From contig NZ_PGTY01000001.1 in assembly GCF_002797915.1 (NCBI RefSeq), positions 558,001 to 622,000 of the forward strand: DNA of 64,000 nt, written 5' to 3'. This document shows positions 27,865 through 36,499 of the stretch, one piece after another (the first letter of the stretch is position 1; each line of letters begins with the position of its first letter). The notes under the pieces are model-generated. The model was not told the DNA's origin. It saw only the letters and a program-made list of their open reading frames with translations, and searched no databases. The translations under genes were made by a program, and so were the position numbers. Source of the DNA: Yoonia maricola. Lineage in GTDB: Bacteria > Pseudomonadota > Alphaproteobacteria > Rhodobacterales > Rhodobacteraceae.

Positions 27865-28902
27865 CTATGGCTGCACGATGGCATCGCTCCAGGCACCTAA
27901 AAAGGCGTCGCGATTCAGTTTGTCAAGATAGACCAAAAGGCCAGGCCCAAGCCGAATGGGGCCGTAAGCGCGTGCTTCGGGTGTATCTGCGGCCCGCAAT
28001 GGGGGCAGGGCCCAGACAGATGAGGTTTCGCGCATCCCTTCCTGCAAGAGCCGGTCAAGAAACAGCCCCGCCGCCTCAACCTCGGTCGCTGTTGCGGGGA
28101 TCAGTGCGGTGCGCAACATGACCGTTTCATAATCCTCTAACGTCAGAATTTCGAGCCGGTCATCGCGGGCGATCCGTTCTGCGGTATAAGACCCCAACAC
28201 GTTATAAGCCAATGTCAGGCGGCCTGAAGCCACGTCATCGATCATCTGCGCAGAGCAACAATAAAGTTCAGTACCGCGCCGCCCCATCAATTCAAAAAGC
28301 CGCCAGAACGTATCGGAATTACGCGCCTCCTGCGTGGCAAACAGATATCCCAGACCGCTGGTGCGCACGTCGTAGGTGCCGATGGCATCTTCAAACGCCG
28401 TTGGGTTTTGCCGGAGCAATCCGATTAGTTCTTGCCGGGTCTTGGGGCGCTCCAGACCCGCAAAACGTGCGCGCGAAATCACCGCGACGGCGGGTTCTGC
28501 GGTAAAGGCAAAGACCTGATTGCGCCAACGTGCCCAGCCCGGCAGGCTTTCGGTGATGGGCGAGGTAAAGCGTTGTGCTGCACCGTCATTTGCCAGTTGA
28601 AACTGCAGGTCCATCGCAGATGACATAGCGATGTCAAAGACGTCCCCCTCTTTGATGGCCGTGTGCAGCACGGCGCTTGAGGTGACGTAGTAATCAATAC
28701 CAATCGCCGGGTTTTCGGCTTGAAATTGCAGGATGAACGGTTCAAATACCGCCAGGTCGCCGGTGGAAATGACCTTGATCATCGTGTCGCCGGTGCCGGG
28801 ATAGCGTTGTCGGTCTTCCAGCTCTAACGCATTCAAACAGCTTGCGAAAATTGCCAGATATGATGCTGCAATTAAGCGGCAGGCAAGATCAGTGAAACGC
28901 AT
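27865..28902 (-). CDS. Extracellular substrate-binding protein co-encoded with the TctDE two-component system
   Basis: A 345-aa periplasmic protein with an N-terminal signal-like segment (about 1-26). It resembles iron/2-aminoethylphosphonate-type (Fbp-like, class II) binding proteins: KVISTGDLAVFEPFILQFQAENPAIGIDYY, then an alternating lobe region with WARWRNQVFAFTAEPAVAVISR. No transporter permease accompanies it. It overlaps the end of the tctE-type kinase gene by 31 bp on the same strand, so the pair is co-translated. I infer a sensing role: a ligand-loaded binding protein presenting citrate-like or other compounds to the kinase. Confidence 0.75.
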   Translation of the reverse strand: MRFTDLACRLIAASYLAIFASCLNALELEDRQRYPGTGDTMIKVISTGDLAVFEPFILQFQAENPAIGIDYYVTSSAVLHTAIKEGDVFDIAMSSAMDLQFQLANDGAAQRFTSPITESLPGWARWRNQVFAFTAEPAVAVISRARFAGLERPKTRQELIGLLRQNPTAFEDAIGTYDVRTSGLGYLFATQEARNSDTFWRLFELMGRRGTELYCCSAQMIDDVASGRLTLAYNVLGSYTAERIARDDRLEILTLEDYETVMLRTALIPATATEVEAAGLFLDRLLQEGMRETSSVWALPPLRAADTPEARAYGPIRLGPGLLVYLDKLNRDAFLGAWSDAIVQP

Positions 28903-30275
28903 GCGCCTGCTCCATCATCGGGGGTGGAAAGTTTAAGGTGACCGCCATGGGCGACAAGAACGTCTTCGGCAATGGTCAGGCCCAAGCCAGACCCCACAAT
29001 CTGATCAACGTTTGTACCGCGTTTGAAGCGCGCTGTCAGTTCCGGCAATGAAGCGTCAGAAAACCCGCGTCCTTCGTCGCGCACGGTTAATCGCCAATGC
29101 GCATTGTCAGCCGGTGCAAGCGTGACAGTGATTTGTGTTTCGGCGGGCGAATACTTGACCGAGTTATCGACCACATTGCGCAGCGCACTTTCCAGCAAAA
29201 TGGCATCACCACGCACGGATGCAGGCCCATCCGCATCCAATGTGAGGGTGATATCTTTCATCTCGGCCGTAGGAGCGAGGCCATCGGTCACCTTTTCGGC
29301 AAGATCAGCAAGGTCGACAACCTCTTGCGCCAATGCGTCGGCCCGAAAACTGACGGTCGCATGATCCAACAGTTGACTGGCTGAGCGCGAGCTTTCGTCG
29401 ACCGCGCGGATGATCCGGCGCAGCATTTGCTTTTCTTCGTCCTTCTCAACCGTATGCAGCGCCAGTTCCGCCTGCGCACGTACAGTGGCCAGTGGTGTAC
29501 GGACACGGTGTGCTGCTTCCGCGATAAATTCTTCAGACCTGCGAATGGATTGGCCTAAACGTTCCATCAGTCGGTTGAGGGCAACTAGGAGTGGCGACAG
29601 CTCGTCTGGTACCTTGCGCCGCAGAGGCCGTAAATCAGACGGTCCGCGTCGCGTCACCGCTTGGGCAAAGCTGTTAAGCGGTTGCAGCGCGTTGCCTGCT
29701 GCAAAGGTGCCCAAACCAACCGCGAGTATGAAAAGGGCGACCGAAAGAACAGCGGCAGTTTGCGACAGGCCCGATCCAATGGCCTGCACGCCAGTGCGGG
29801 TTTGCGCAACTGTCACCAGCACGGGAACGGGGTTCTGGTCTGCCAAAACGGTGCGCATTACCGTGACTGTGCGCAGCTGATCACCGCGATAGTCGATCGT
29901 CCCCACGGCAACATCACCGGGGCGTTCCGGGTTGCTGGGTGGGATCAGGTCCTCATAACCCGTCAGTGTCTGCGCACCTGCGGCAACGCGGTAAAAGACG
30001 CGGTCTTCACCAATCGCGTCCAACATCGCAAAAGCAGAGTAGGGCAGTTCCAGCAGGATCGTGCCTTGTTCGCTGCGGAGGGCTTCGGCGATTGTGGTGG
30101 CCGAGGCGACCAGCACGTTATCCTGCGTCCGTTCAGCCGCTTCGCGGGCAAAGCTGGTGATCATCCACCATGATAATATCGCTAAAACCGCTGCAATACC
30201 TGCCAGCAGGATCGTCAGACGCTGCCCGATCGAACGCCAGAAGACCGGAACTGTGGTCGTACTGCTCATGCCCAT
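28872..30275 (-). CDS. tctE: Sensor histidine kinase, TctE type
   Basis: 467 aa. N-terminal TM about 18-38; periplasmic sensor of the 2CSK_N type (about 40-170); TM2 about 175-195; HAMP; HisKA with the H-box EAAHRVRTPLATVRAQ; HATPase_c (NVVDNSVKYSPAE, DEGRGFSD, GSGLGLTIAEDVLVAHGG). TctE-type kinases sense tricarboxylates and activate TctD. The start is either 30275 or 30269; the latter makes an ATGA overlap with the upstream regulator stop. It probably controls the divergent tctCBA genes 1 kb away. Confidence 0.88.
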   Translation of the reverse strand: MGMSSTTTVPVFWRSIGQRLTILLAGIAAVLAILSWWMITSFAREAAERTQDNVLVASATTIAEALRSEQGTILLELPYSAFAMLDAIGEDRVFYRVAAGAQTLTGYEDLIPPSNPERPGDVAVGTIDYRGDQLRTVTVMRTVLADQNPVPVLVTVAQTRTGVQAIGSGLSQTAAVLSVALFILAVGLGTFAAGNALQPLNSFAQAVTRRGPSDLRPLRRKVPDELSPLLVALNRLMERLGQSIRRSEEFIAEAAHRVRTPLATVRAQAELALHTVEKDEEKQMLRRIIRAVDESSRSASQLLDHATVSFRADALAQEVVDLADLAEKVTDGLAPTAEMKDITLTLDADGPASVRGDAILLESALRNVVDNSVKYSPAETQITVTLAPADNAHWRLTVRDEGRGFSDASLPELTARFKRGTNVDQIVGSGLGLTIAEDVLVAHGGHLKLSTPDDGAGACVSLILPAA

Positions 30276-30928
30276 GTCATGCGGTAGCCGACGCCGCGGA
30301 CTGTTTCGATCTCAACCCCTGCAGCGGAAAGGCGTTTGCGCAGGCGGGCCACATAAACCTCGATGGCGTTTTCGCTGACTTCAGCGTCTTGCGAAAACAG
30401 ACGATCAAGAAGCTGGGTTTTTGACAGGATTTTTCCCTTGTTGCGGGCAAAGACCTCTAACAAGCGCAGTTCGCGGTTACGCAGTGGCTTGGTCTCACCA
30501 TCATGGCTCAATGTGCCGCCCGATGGGTCGAATAATGCACCGCCCAAGGGAATCAAGGCGGGCGTCGGTGTGCCGCGTCTGCGTAGCACGGCACGACATC
30601 TGGCCTCTAACTCAGCAAAATCAAAGGGTTTTGTAATGTAATCATCGGCCCCCAGATCCAACGTATCAACGCGGTCCGACACCTGACTACGCGCCGTCAG
30701 GACGATCACCGGCACCCGTTCCGTTGTGCGTGTCTTACGCAAAAACGCGCGTCCGTCGCCATCGGGGAGCATCACATCGAGGAGCATCAGGTCGTATTCG
30801 GCAACGGCCAACCATTCATCCGCCGCGGCCAGCGTTTTTGCATGATCAACGGCATGCCCATCCAGCGAAAGGCGCGCGATGATGGCTTCGGCCAATTCTA
30901 TGTTATCCTCAACGAGCAGAAAGCGCAT
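30266..30928 (-). CDS. tctD: Response regulator, OmpR/PhoB family, TctD type
   Basis: 220 aa. Receiver domain with acidic pocket E7/D8, phospho-acceptor D51 in LMLLDVMLPDG, Thr in VLTARS and Lys in DYITKPFD. A C-terminal winged helix follows (LRNRELRLLEVFARNKG, ENAIEVYVARLRKRL, GVGYRMTWA). It is the first gene of the regulator operon, overlapping the kinase start. Divergent from tctC across 111 bp, a region that should hold the operator for the transporter genes. Confidence 0.9.
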   Translation of the reverse strand: MRFLLVEDNIELAEAIIARLSLDGHAVDHAKTLAAADEWLAVAEYDLMLLDVMLPDGDGRAFLRKTRTTERVPVIVLTARSQVSDRVDTLDLGADDYITKPFDFAELEARCRAVLRRRGTPTPALIPLGGALFDPSGGTLSHDGETKPLRNRELRLLEVFARNKGKILSKTQLLDRLFSQDAEVSENAIEVYVARLRKRLSAAGVEIETVRGVGYRMTWA

Positions 30929-31039
30929 CGATCTGTTACTCCCTCGCGCATGTAGCCCCGTGTCAGGCCCGTGTCAGCTTGGCGTGCGGTAGTGCAGAAT
31001 GGGCGGGGAATCCTCGCCTGTCAAATGGGAGGACTACCA

Positions 31040-32023
31040 ATGAGAATGAACATGACCCGCCGGGTCGTGATGGCTGCTGCGGCAGCCACACTGGCTTTTG
31101 CAAACCCCGCTGCGGCGGATGGCCATCAGGTGATGGACGAGATTAACTTTCTGATCCCCGGCGGCGCCGGTGGCGGATGGGATGGTACAGCACGTGGTAC
31201 AGGCGAAGCGCTGACAGGCGCAGGCATTGTCGGCAACGCATCTTATGAAAATATGTCCGGCGGCGGCGGCGGTGTGGCGATTGCCCACCTGATTGAAAAC
31301 GCGGATTCGCTACAGAACACCATGATGGTGAACTCAACGCCAATCGTGATCCGGTCGCTGACAGGTGTGTTTCCGCAAAGCTTCCGTGATCTGACATTGG
31401 TTGCTGGCACCATCGGTGACTATGCAGCGATTGTTGTGAACACAGACAGCGACATTCAATCAATGGATGACCTGCTGGCAGCCTACCGTGAAGATGGCCT
31501 GAGCTTTGCTGTTGGCGGTGGCTCTGTACCCGGTGGTCTGGATCACCTTGTTGCGGCTTCCGTGATGCAGGCGGCGGGCGAAGATCCAACAGCGTTTAAC
31601 TATATTCCTTATGATGCTGGCGGTGCCGCAATGGCAGGTCTGTTATCTGGGGAAATCAAAGCGCTTTCTACCGGCTTCTCCGAAGCTGTGACTTTGGCCG
31701 AACAGGGCGAAGTGCGCATTCTTGGCGTCACCTCACCAGAGCGCGTGCCTGCCTTCGCAGATGCCCCCACCATGATGGAACAGGGCCTTGATACCACATT
31801 CGTTAACTGGCGTGGTTTCTTTGCAGCCCCCGGTCTAGCTGATGATCAAGTGGCCAAAATGCAGGCCGCGATTGCAGCCATGTATGACACGCCCGAGTGG
31901 GAAGAGGTGCGTGCCCGCAACGGTTGGGTGAACATCTACAACAACGGCGACGATTTCGAGGCTTTCCTTGAAGCGCAGGAACAGGAAATCGGTGATCTGA
32001 TGCGGACACTGGGCTTCCTTTAA
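31040..32023 (+). CDS. tctC: Tricarboxylate transport substrate-binding protein TctC
   Basis: 327 aa, Bug/TctC family. The signal peptide is MRMNMTRRVVMAAAAATLAFANPAAA|D. Core motifs are NFLIPGGAGGGWDGTARGTGEAL, GDYAAIVVNTDSDIQSMDDL and FVNWRGFFAAPGLADDQV. It binds citrate-like tricarboxylates or other carboxylates in the periplasm for the TctAB permease. Start 31040 is chosen because GGGAGGAC precedes it; the longer frame from 30971 lacks this. First gene of tctCBA. Confidence 0.92.
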   Translation: MRMNMTRRVVMAAAAATLAFANPAAADGHQVMDEINFLIPGGAGGGWDGTARGTGEALTGAGIVGNASYENMSGGGGGVAIAHLIENADSLQNTMMVNSTPIVIRSLTGVFPQSFRDLTLVAGTIGDYAAIVVNTDSDIQSMDDLLAAYREDGLSFAVGGGSVPGGLDHLVAASVMQAAGEDPTAFNYIPYDAGGAAMAGLLSGEIKALSTGFSEAVTLAEQGEVRILGVTSPERVPAFADAPTMMEQGLDTTFVNWRGFFAAPGLADDQVAKMQAAIAAMYDTPEWEEVRARNGWVNIYNNGDDFEAFLEAQEQEIGDLMRTLGFL

Positions 32024-32044
32024 GGTCAAAGCTTACAAAACGGA

Positions 32045-32068
32045 CCGTCCCGCAAATCTGCGGGGCGG
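32045..32068 (+). other. Intercistronic hairpin between tctC and tctB
   Basis: A 9-bp stem (CCGTCCCGC with GCGGGGCGG, one G-T pair) and a 6-nt loop, 22 bp after the tctC stop, with no T-run after it. Likely protects the tctC message from 3' decay and keeps binding protein in excess over permease. Confidence 0.55.
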
Positions 32069-32103
32069 CCACACATATATAGAATTTTCGGGGAGGGAAG
32101 TTC

Positions 32104-32601
32104 ATGGCGCTGGATCGTTGGATCGCGCTGATCTTTGTCACATTTTGCTGCATTTACGGTTATGCCGCATTTTTTACGATGGATCAGCTTCTGCCCCCGT
32201 TCATGCAACGCAACCCGGTTTGGCCCTCGACCTTTCCCAAGGTGTTGGCTGTGCTAGGGACTATCGTTGGGATGATCGTGCTGCTTGGTGTTGAAAAGGC
32301 CGAAGACAAAGATGACGCGCCCAGTGCAACCGAGATCAATTACCGTCGGTTGGGTGATTACAAGATTGGCCAAGCGCTCATGCTTCTGGGCCTGATGGTT
32401 CTTTACGCTCTGATGCTGCGACCCGCCGGGTTCCTGATCTCGACTACCACGTTTCTCGTCGTTGGCAGCACGATCCTTGGCGAACGTAAGTTCCACATCA
32501 TGATACCCGTTGCCGCTTTAGCTACCGGTTTTGTCTGGTATCTGGTGCAAGAGGTGCTTGGCATCTTCTTGCGTCCTTTTCCGTTTTTTATGGGGATGTA
32601 A
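32104..32601 (+). CDS. tctB: Tricarboxylate transporter small membrane subunit TctB
   Basis: 165 aa with four predicted helices: about 8-25, 38-58, 85-105 and 115-155 as a split pair. This matches the poorly conserved small TctB subunit (DUF1468 family). A strong GGGAGGGAAG ribosome site precedes the ATG. It ends 3 bp before tctA. The family assignment leans on position between tctC and tctA and on size and topology, more than on motifs. Confidence 0.9.
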   Translation: MALDRWIALIFVTFCCIYGYAAFFTMDQLLPPFMQRNPVWPSTFPKVLAVLGTIVGMIVLLGVEKAEDKDDAPSATEINYRRLGDYKIGQALMLLGLMVLYALMLRPAGFLISTTTFLVVGSTILGERKFHIMIPVAALATGFVWYLVQEVLGIFLRPFPFFMGM

Positions 32602-32604
32602 GTC

Positions 32605-34128
32605 ATGCTTGAAGGCATTTTTATCGGCCTTGAGGCCGCATTCTCGATCCAGAATATTCTGATGGTTGTCGCCGGTTGTTTGATCGGCACGTTCATTGGG
32701 ATGTTGCCCGGGCTGGGGCCAATGTCGATCATCGCGATTATGATCCCCGTGGCGATTACGCTTGGTGATCCGGCGGCGGCACTGATCCTTTTGGCAGGCG
32801 TCTACTATGGCGCTATCTTTGGCGGATCGACCTCGTCAATCCTTCTTAACGCACCCGGTGTTGCGGGAACGGTGGCAACCAGCTTTGACGGCTACCCGAT
32901 GGCGCGCAAGGGCCAAGCGGGTAAGGCCTTGACCATCGCGGCGGTGGCCAGTTTCGCAGGCGGCACGATTGGTGCAATCCTCTTGATGATCTTTGCGCCT
33001 GCTTTGTCATCCGTCGCGCTTCTTTTCCATTCGGCGGAGTATTTTGCTCTTATGGTGGTAGGTCTTTCTGCCATCGCGGCTTTTGCAGGCACCGGTCAAG
33101 TCGCCAAGGCATTGATGATGACCATCCTTGGTCTGATCCTTGCCACTGTGGGTGAGGGGGCACTGTTCAACATGCCCCGCTTTACCATGGGTCTGATGGA
33201 CTTGCAGTCAGGGATCAGCTTCATCACTCTCGCAATGGCGATGTTTGCACTGCCCGAAGCGATGTTCCTTGTTCTTAACCCCGCGCGCGGGGCCAGCAAC
33301 GCCGAAGGCGGCAGTAACAAGATCACCAACCTGCGGTTCTCACGTGAAGAAGGCAAAGCCATGATCCCTGTGATCGGGCGACAGTCGGTACAGGGTTTCT
33401 TTATTGGCGTGTTGCCGGGGGCAGGGGCGACGATTGCGTCCTTCCTGGGTTATGCGGTGGAACGCAACATTGCCAAAGGAGAAGAGCAAGAGGAGTTTGG
33501 CAAAGGATCTGTGAAGGGATTGGCCGCGCCTGAGACGGCGAATAACGCGGCTTGCACGGGGTCGTTCGTGCCCTTGCTGACACTTGGCATCCCTGGTTCT
33601 GGCACGACCGCTATCCTTTTAGGGGCGCTCATTGCGCTGAACGTGACACCGGGGCCACGCCTTATGACAGACACGCCCGAAATTTTCTGGGCCGTGATCA
33701 TCTCTATGTTTATTGGCAATCTGGTGCTTTTGGTACTTAACCTACCGCTGATCCCATATATCGCCAAGATCCTGTCAATTCCGCGCAATTACCTGATCCC
33801 CTTCATCCTGTTTTTCACCTTGATGGGGGCCTACATCGGACAAAACAATTCAACTGAGTTGCTGTTACTGGTTGGCCTTGGGGTGATGGCGACGATCTTG
33901 CGCTTTGCAGACTATCCATTGGCGCCGCTGCTGATTGGCTTCATCCTTGGCACGATGTTGGAGGACAACTTTGCGCGTTCCATGCAGCTCTATCGCGGGC
34001 TCGATTTTATCATCGAACGGCCGATGACCTTGGGCCTATTGGTATTGGCGGGGCTTTTGGTCTTGTTGCCTAGCTACAGGACGCGACGCGCGCGCAAGCG
34101 GGCCGAAGGGGTTGCCGATGGCGACTAG
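32605..34128 (+). CDS. tctA: Tricarboxylate transporter large membrane subunit TctA
   Basis: 507 aa with about 11-12 transmembrane helices. Hallmarks: GTFIGMLPGLGPMSIIAI near the N-terminus, YYGAIFGGSTSSILLNAPG, then in the second half GFFIGVLPGAGATIASFLGY and GIPGSGTTAILLGAL, two inverted-repeat halves each carrying a P-G-(L/A)-G signature. Works with TctC and TctB in sodium- or proton-coupled uptake of tricarboxylates. Last gene of the unit; a hairpin at 34242 may end transcription. Confidence 0.93.
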   Translation: MLEGIFIGLEAAFSIQNILMVVAGCLIGTFIGMLPGLGPMSIIAIMIPVAITLGDPAAALILLAGVYYGAIFGGSTSSILLNAPGVAGTVATSFDGYPMARKGQAGKALTIAAVASFAGGTIGAILLMIFAPALSSVALLFHSAEYFALMVVGLSAIAAFAGTGQVAKALMMTILGLILATVGEGALFNMPRFTMGLMDLQSGISFITLAMAMFALPEAMFLVLNPARGASNAEGGSNKITNLRFSREEGKAMIPVIGRQSVQGFFIGVLPGAGATIASFLGYAVERNIAKGEEQEEFGKGSVKGLAAPETANNAACTGSFVPLLTLGIPGSGTTAILLGALIALNVTPGPRLMTDTPEIFWAVIISMFIGNLVLLVLNLPLIPYIAKILSIPRNYLIPFILFFTLMGAYIGQNNSTELLLLVGLGVMATILRFADYPLAPLLIGFILGTMLEDNFARSMQLYRGLDFIIERPMTLGLLVLAGLLVLLPSYRTRRARKRAEGVADGD

Positions 34129-34555
34129 GCGGCAGGCTCAATAAACGACTCGTACGGCCGGATGGACAGTCGGAGTCTGATGCGTGTTTCGGAGACAAAT
34201 GTGTCGGCGTACCGCTGACAAAAGCAGGATCGAGACAAAGAGGGGCGATGCAGTGTTATCGCCCCACGGCCATTTGTTGTTCCGGTCTTTCAAGTATTAA
34301 CCATTAAAACAACGCGATAGCCGCAATTGCAGCTTGCCGCAGGCTGACAAAGCATTGCATCTACAGGCCGCTTAACCTGTGTCAGCGTCAAGAAATGCCT
34401 TAGAAAGAAACAATATTTGGACACAATTTTCGCCAATTTACCCGCTTTGTTTCCAAGTGCAAAGGAAGCTGGTGTAACATGCCAGCATCCAAGAAATTTT
34501 TTGGGTCGTTGGTAGCGGTTCAGACTTATTGTTAATTTAGGTAGGAGAGAAAGCA
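34129..34555. other. Intergenic; terminator-like hairpin and promoter region
   Basis: No gene is recognised. At 34242-34265 a perfect 8-bp stem (GGGGCGAT and its complement) with an 8-nt loop may terminate tctA transcription, though no T-run follows directly. The distal half (34290-34520) is AT-richer and should hold the promoter of the next gene, which starts with GTG at 34556 after TAGGAGAG. Confidence 0.5.
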
Positions 34556-36151
34556 GTGGCGTTCAATCTCAAGAAACAACTGAAGACATCGGCAGCCGTG
34601 ATGGCGCTGGCAACTGGGCTGCTGCTGCCGTCCATGAGTGTTGCGCAAGAAATCACGCTGCGGTCAACTGACGGCACGATCAACGTGACCGGCGATTTTG
34701 TCGATTTTCGTGACGACACATACGTCGTGCGTACCGCATTGGGCGAGCTGCGCATCGCGGCCAGCAGTATGGTTTGTGAAGGGGCGGCATGCCCAACATT
34801 CGAAGATATCACGGCTGACGTGACAATCGTCGGATCCAACACGATTGGTCAAGGTATGATGCCTTTGCTGATGACAGGTTTTGCCTCCGCACTTGATGCC
34901 GACGCGGAACTGACGAACGCATCAGCAGGTGAGACAGTGGCGAAATTGATCAGTGACGGCGGTTTCGGTGACGAGATCGGCGCTTATCTGGTATCTTCGA
35001 CCGACGACAACGATGCGTTCGAGGCGCTGCTGGCAGGTGAAGCCAACATTGGCATGTCCGCGCGGCGCATCACAGTAGATGAAGCCCGCGCGTTACGTGA
35101 TGACGGTGCAGGTAGCATGGTTAGCCCGAACCAAGAACACATCGTCGCTGTGGATAGCATGGTTGTTGTGACCCATGCCGACAACCCGGTAAACCAACTC
35201 GATCAAGATCAGTTGGCGGGGATTTTTTCTGGTCAGATCACAAACTGGTCCCAAGTTGGCGGCGTCGATAAGCCGATCAACGTCATCTCCCAACCGTCGG
35301 GTTCGGCAAGCTATGAATACTTTATGGATTATCTTTATGGAGAAGAACGGCCTGCGTTCCTTCCGCAAGGCATAGCCGCCGACGATCAGGTCTTGTCGAA
35401 CACGATTTTCCAGGACCGCAACGCAATCGGCTACCTTGGCTATGCGTTCCAGCGTGGCGCAAAGCCGTTGACCATTGTCAATGAATGCGGCCTTGCAACG
35501 ACACCTGATGCGTTCTCTGCCAAGACCGAGGAATATACGCTCAGCCGCCGGATGTATTTGTACAACCGTGCTGACAATCTGAACGCGTCGACGCAGCAGT
35601 TCATTGATTTCGTAATGTCGAACGAAGCTGATGCCGTTATCGGTAAGTCAGGCTTTATCGATCTTGGCATCCTACGCCGCAGCCAAGCGGAAGGTGACGC
35701 ACGCCGTGCCAATCTGGTTGCCGAGATGTCACGCTTTGATATCGGCTTCGAGGGTGAAATCATCGGCGACATGCTAAGCGAAATGGATGAGTATGATCGC
35801 TTGTCGACAACGTTCCGCTTCCGCACAGGGTCTTCCCGGCTTGATGAGCGTGGCCGTTTGGATATGCAGCGCTTGATCGCGTATCTGGATCGTGCGCCGG
35901 ACGGTACAGAAATTCGCTTTGTCGGCTTTACCGACGATGTGGGTGCCTTTGATGCCAACCAGCGCCTCGCTGAACAACGCGCGGCCGCAGTTATGGACGA
36001 AATGCGTTCTATCGCAGGTGAGCTGCCCAACGTCACGATGACGACAGCGGGCTATGGTGAAATTGCACCATCAGCTTGTAACGTCTCAGAGCGTGGCCGG
36101 GGTATTAACCGCCGCGTCGAGGTTTGGATTTCCAAATCTGTCGAGAGCTAA
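34556..36151 (+). CDS. PstS-like phosphate-binding domain fused to OmpA peptidoglycan-binding domain
   Basis: 531 aa. Signal peptide about 1-30 (ending SVAQ|E); a small N-terminal domain (about 31-85) with a CEGAAC cysteine pair; a PstS-like ligand-binding domain (about 88-370: VGSNTIGQGMMPLLMTGFA, NIGMSARRIT, IFSGQITNWSQVGG, SQPSGSASYEYFMDYL); and an OmpA/MotB domain (about 405-530: FRTGSSRLDERGRLDMQRL, VGFTDDVGAFDANQRLAEQR, NRRVEVWI). The whole is periplasmic and should be anchored to peptidoglycan. No pst transport genes are near, so a role in sensing or scavenging rather than transport is likely. It is followed by a hairpin and by a PilJ/Cache-like gene 350 bp on. GTG start behind TAGGAGAG. 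Confidence 0.85.
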   Translation: MAFNLKKQLKTSAAVMALATGLLLPSMSVAQEITLRSTDGTINVTGDFVDFRDDTYVVRTALGELRIAASSMVCEGAACPTFEDITADVTIVGSNTIGQGMMPLLMTGFASALDADAELTNASAGETVAKLISDGGFGDEIGAYLVSSTDDNDAFEALLAGEANIGMSARRITVDEARALRDDGAGSMVSPNQEHIVAVDSMVVVTHADNPVNQLDQDQLAGIFSGQITNWSQVGGVDKPINVISQPSGSASYEYFMDYLYGEERPAFLPQGIAADDQVLSNTIFQDRNAIGYLGYAFQRGAKPLTIVNECGLATTPDAFSAKTEEYTLSRRMYLYNRADNLNASTQQFIDFVMSNEADAVIGKSGFIDLGILRRSQAEGDARRANLVAEMSRFDIGFEGEIIGDMLSEMDEYDRLSTTFRFRTGSSRLDERGRLDMQRLIAYLDRAPDGTEIRFVGFTDDVGAFDANQRLAEQRAAAVMDEMRSIAGELPNVTMTTAGYGEIAPSACNVSERGRGINRRVEVWISKSVES

Positions 36152-36157
36152 GAAGAC

Positions 36158-36191
36158 TGGGCGATACCTGTTTTCGAACAGGTATCGCCCA
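36158..36191 (+). terminator. Strong hairpin after the PstS/OmpA gene
   Basis: A perfect 15-bp stem (TGGGCGATACCTGTT and its complement) capped by TTCG, beginning 7 bp after the stop codon. No T-run follows on the plus strand, so it may terminate inefficiently or stabilise the transcript. The rest of the 36192-36499 gap shows no gene. Confidence 0.65.
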
Positions 36192-36499
36192 AACAAAAAG
36201 TCGGACCTGTAAAGAGTGAGTTGAGCAATGTGCTGCGTAAGTTAATCGCAGCGAAGCATTGCACGAAAGTCGTAAGTCAAAACGCATCTCTGTTATTCGT
36301 TTCAAGTTCTGTTGCGTCTTATTGTGAGCGTATCTTTGTCCGACCACCCCGACGACCCGTAAATTATTCACTCATTTGTTTTGCCCAAATTGGGTTGATC
36401 AGGCTTTGACGTTAATCGGCGTCTTTCGTGTGATCCTGACGTGCACCGGCATAGACCCAAGACACGGCTTAGCAAGAAATGCATGATAGGAATCATGGT

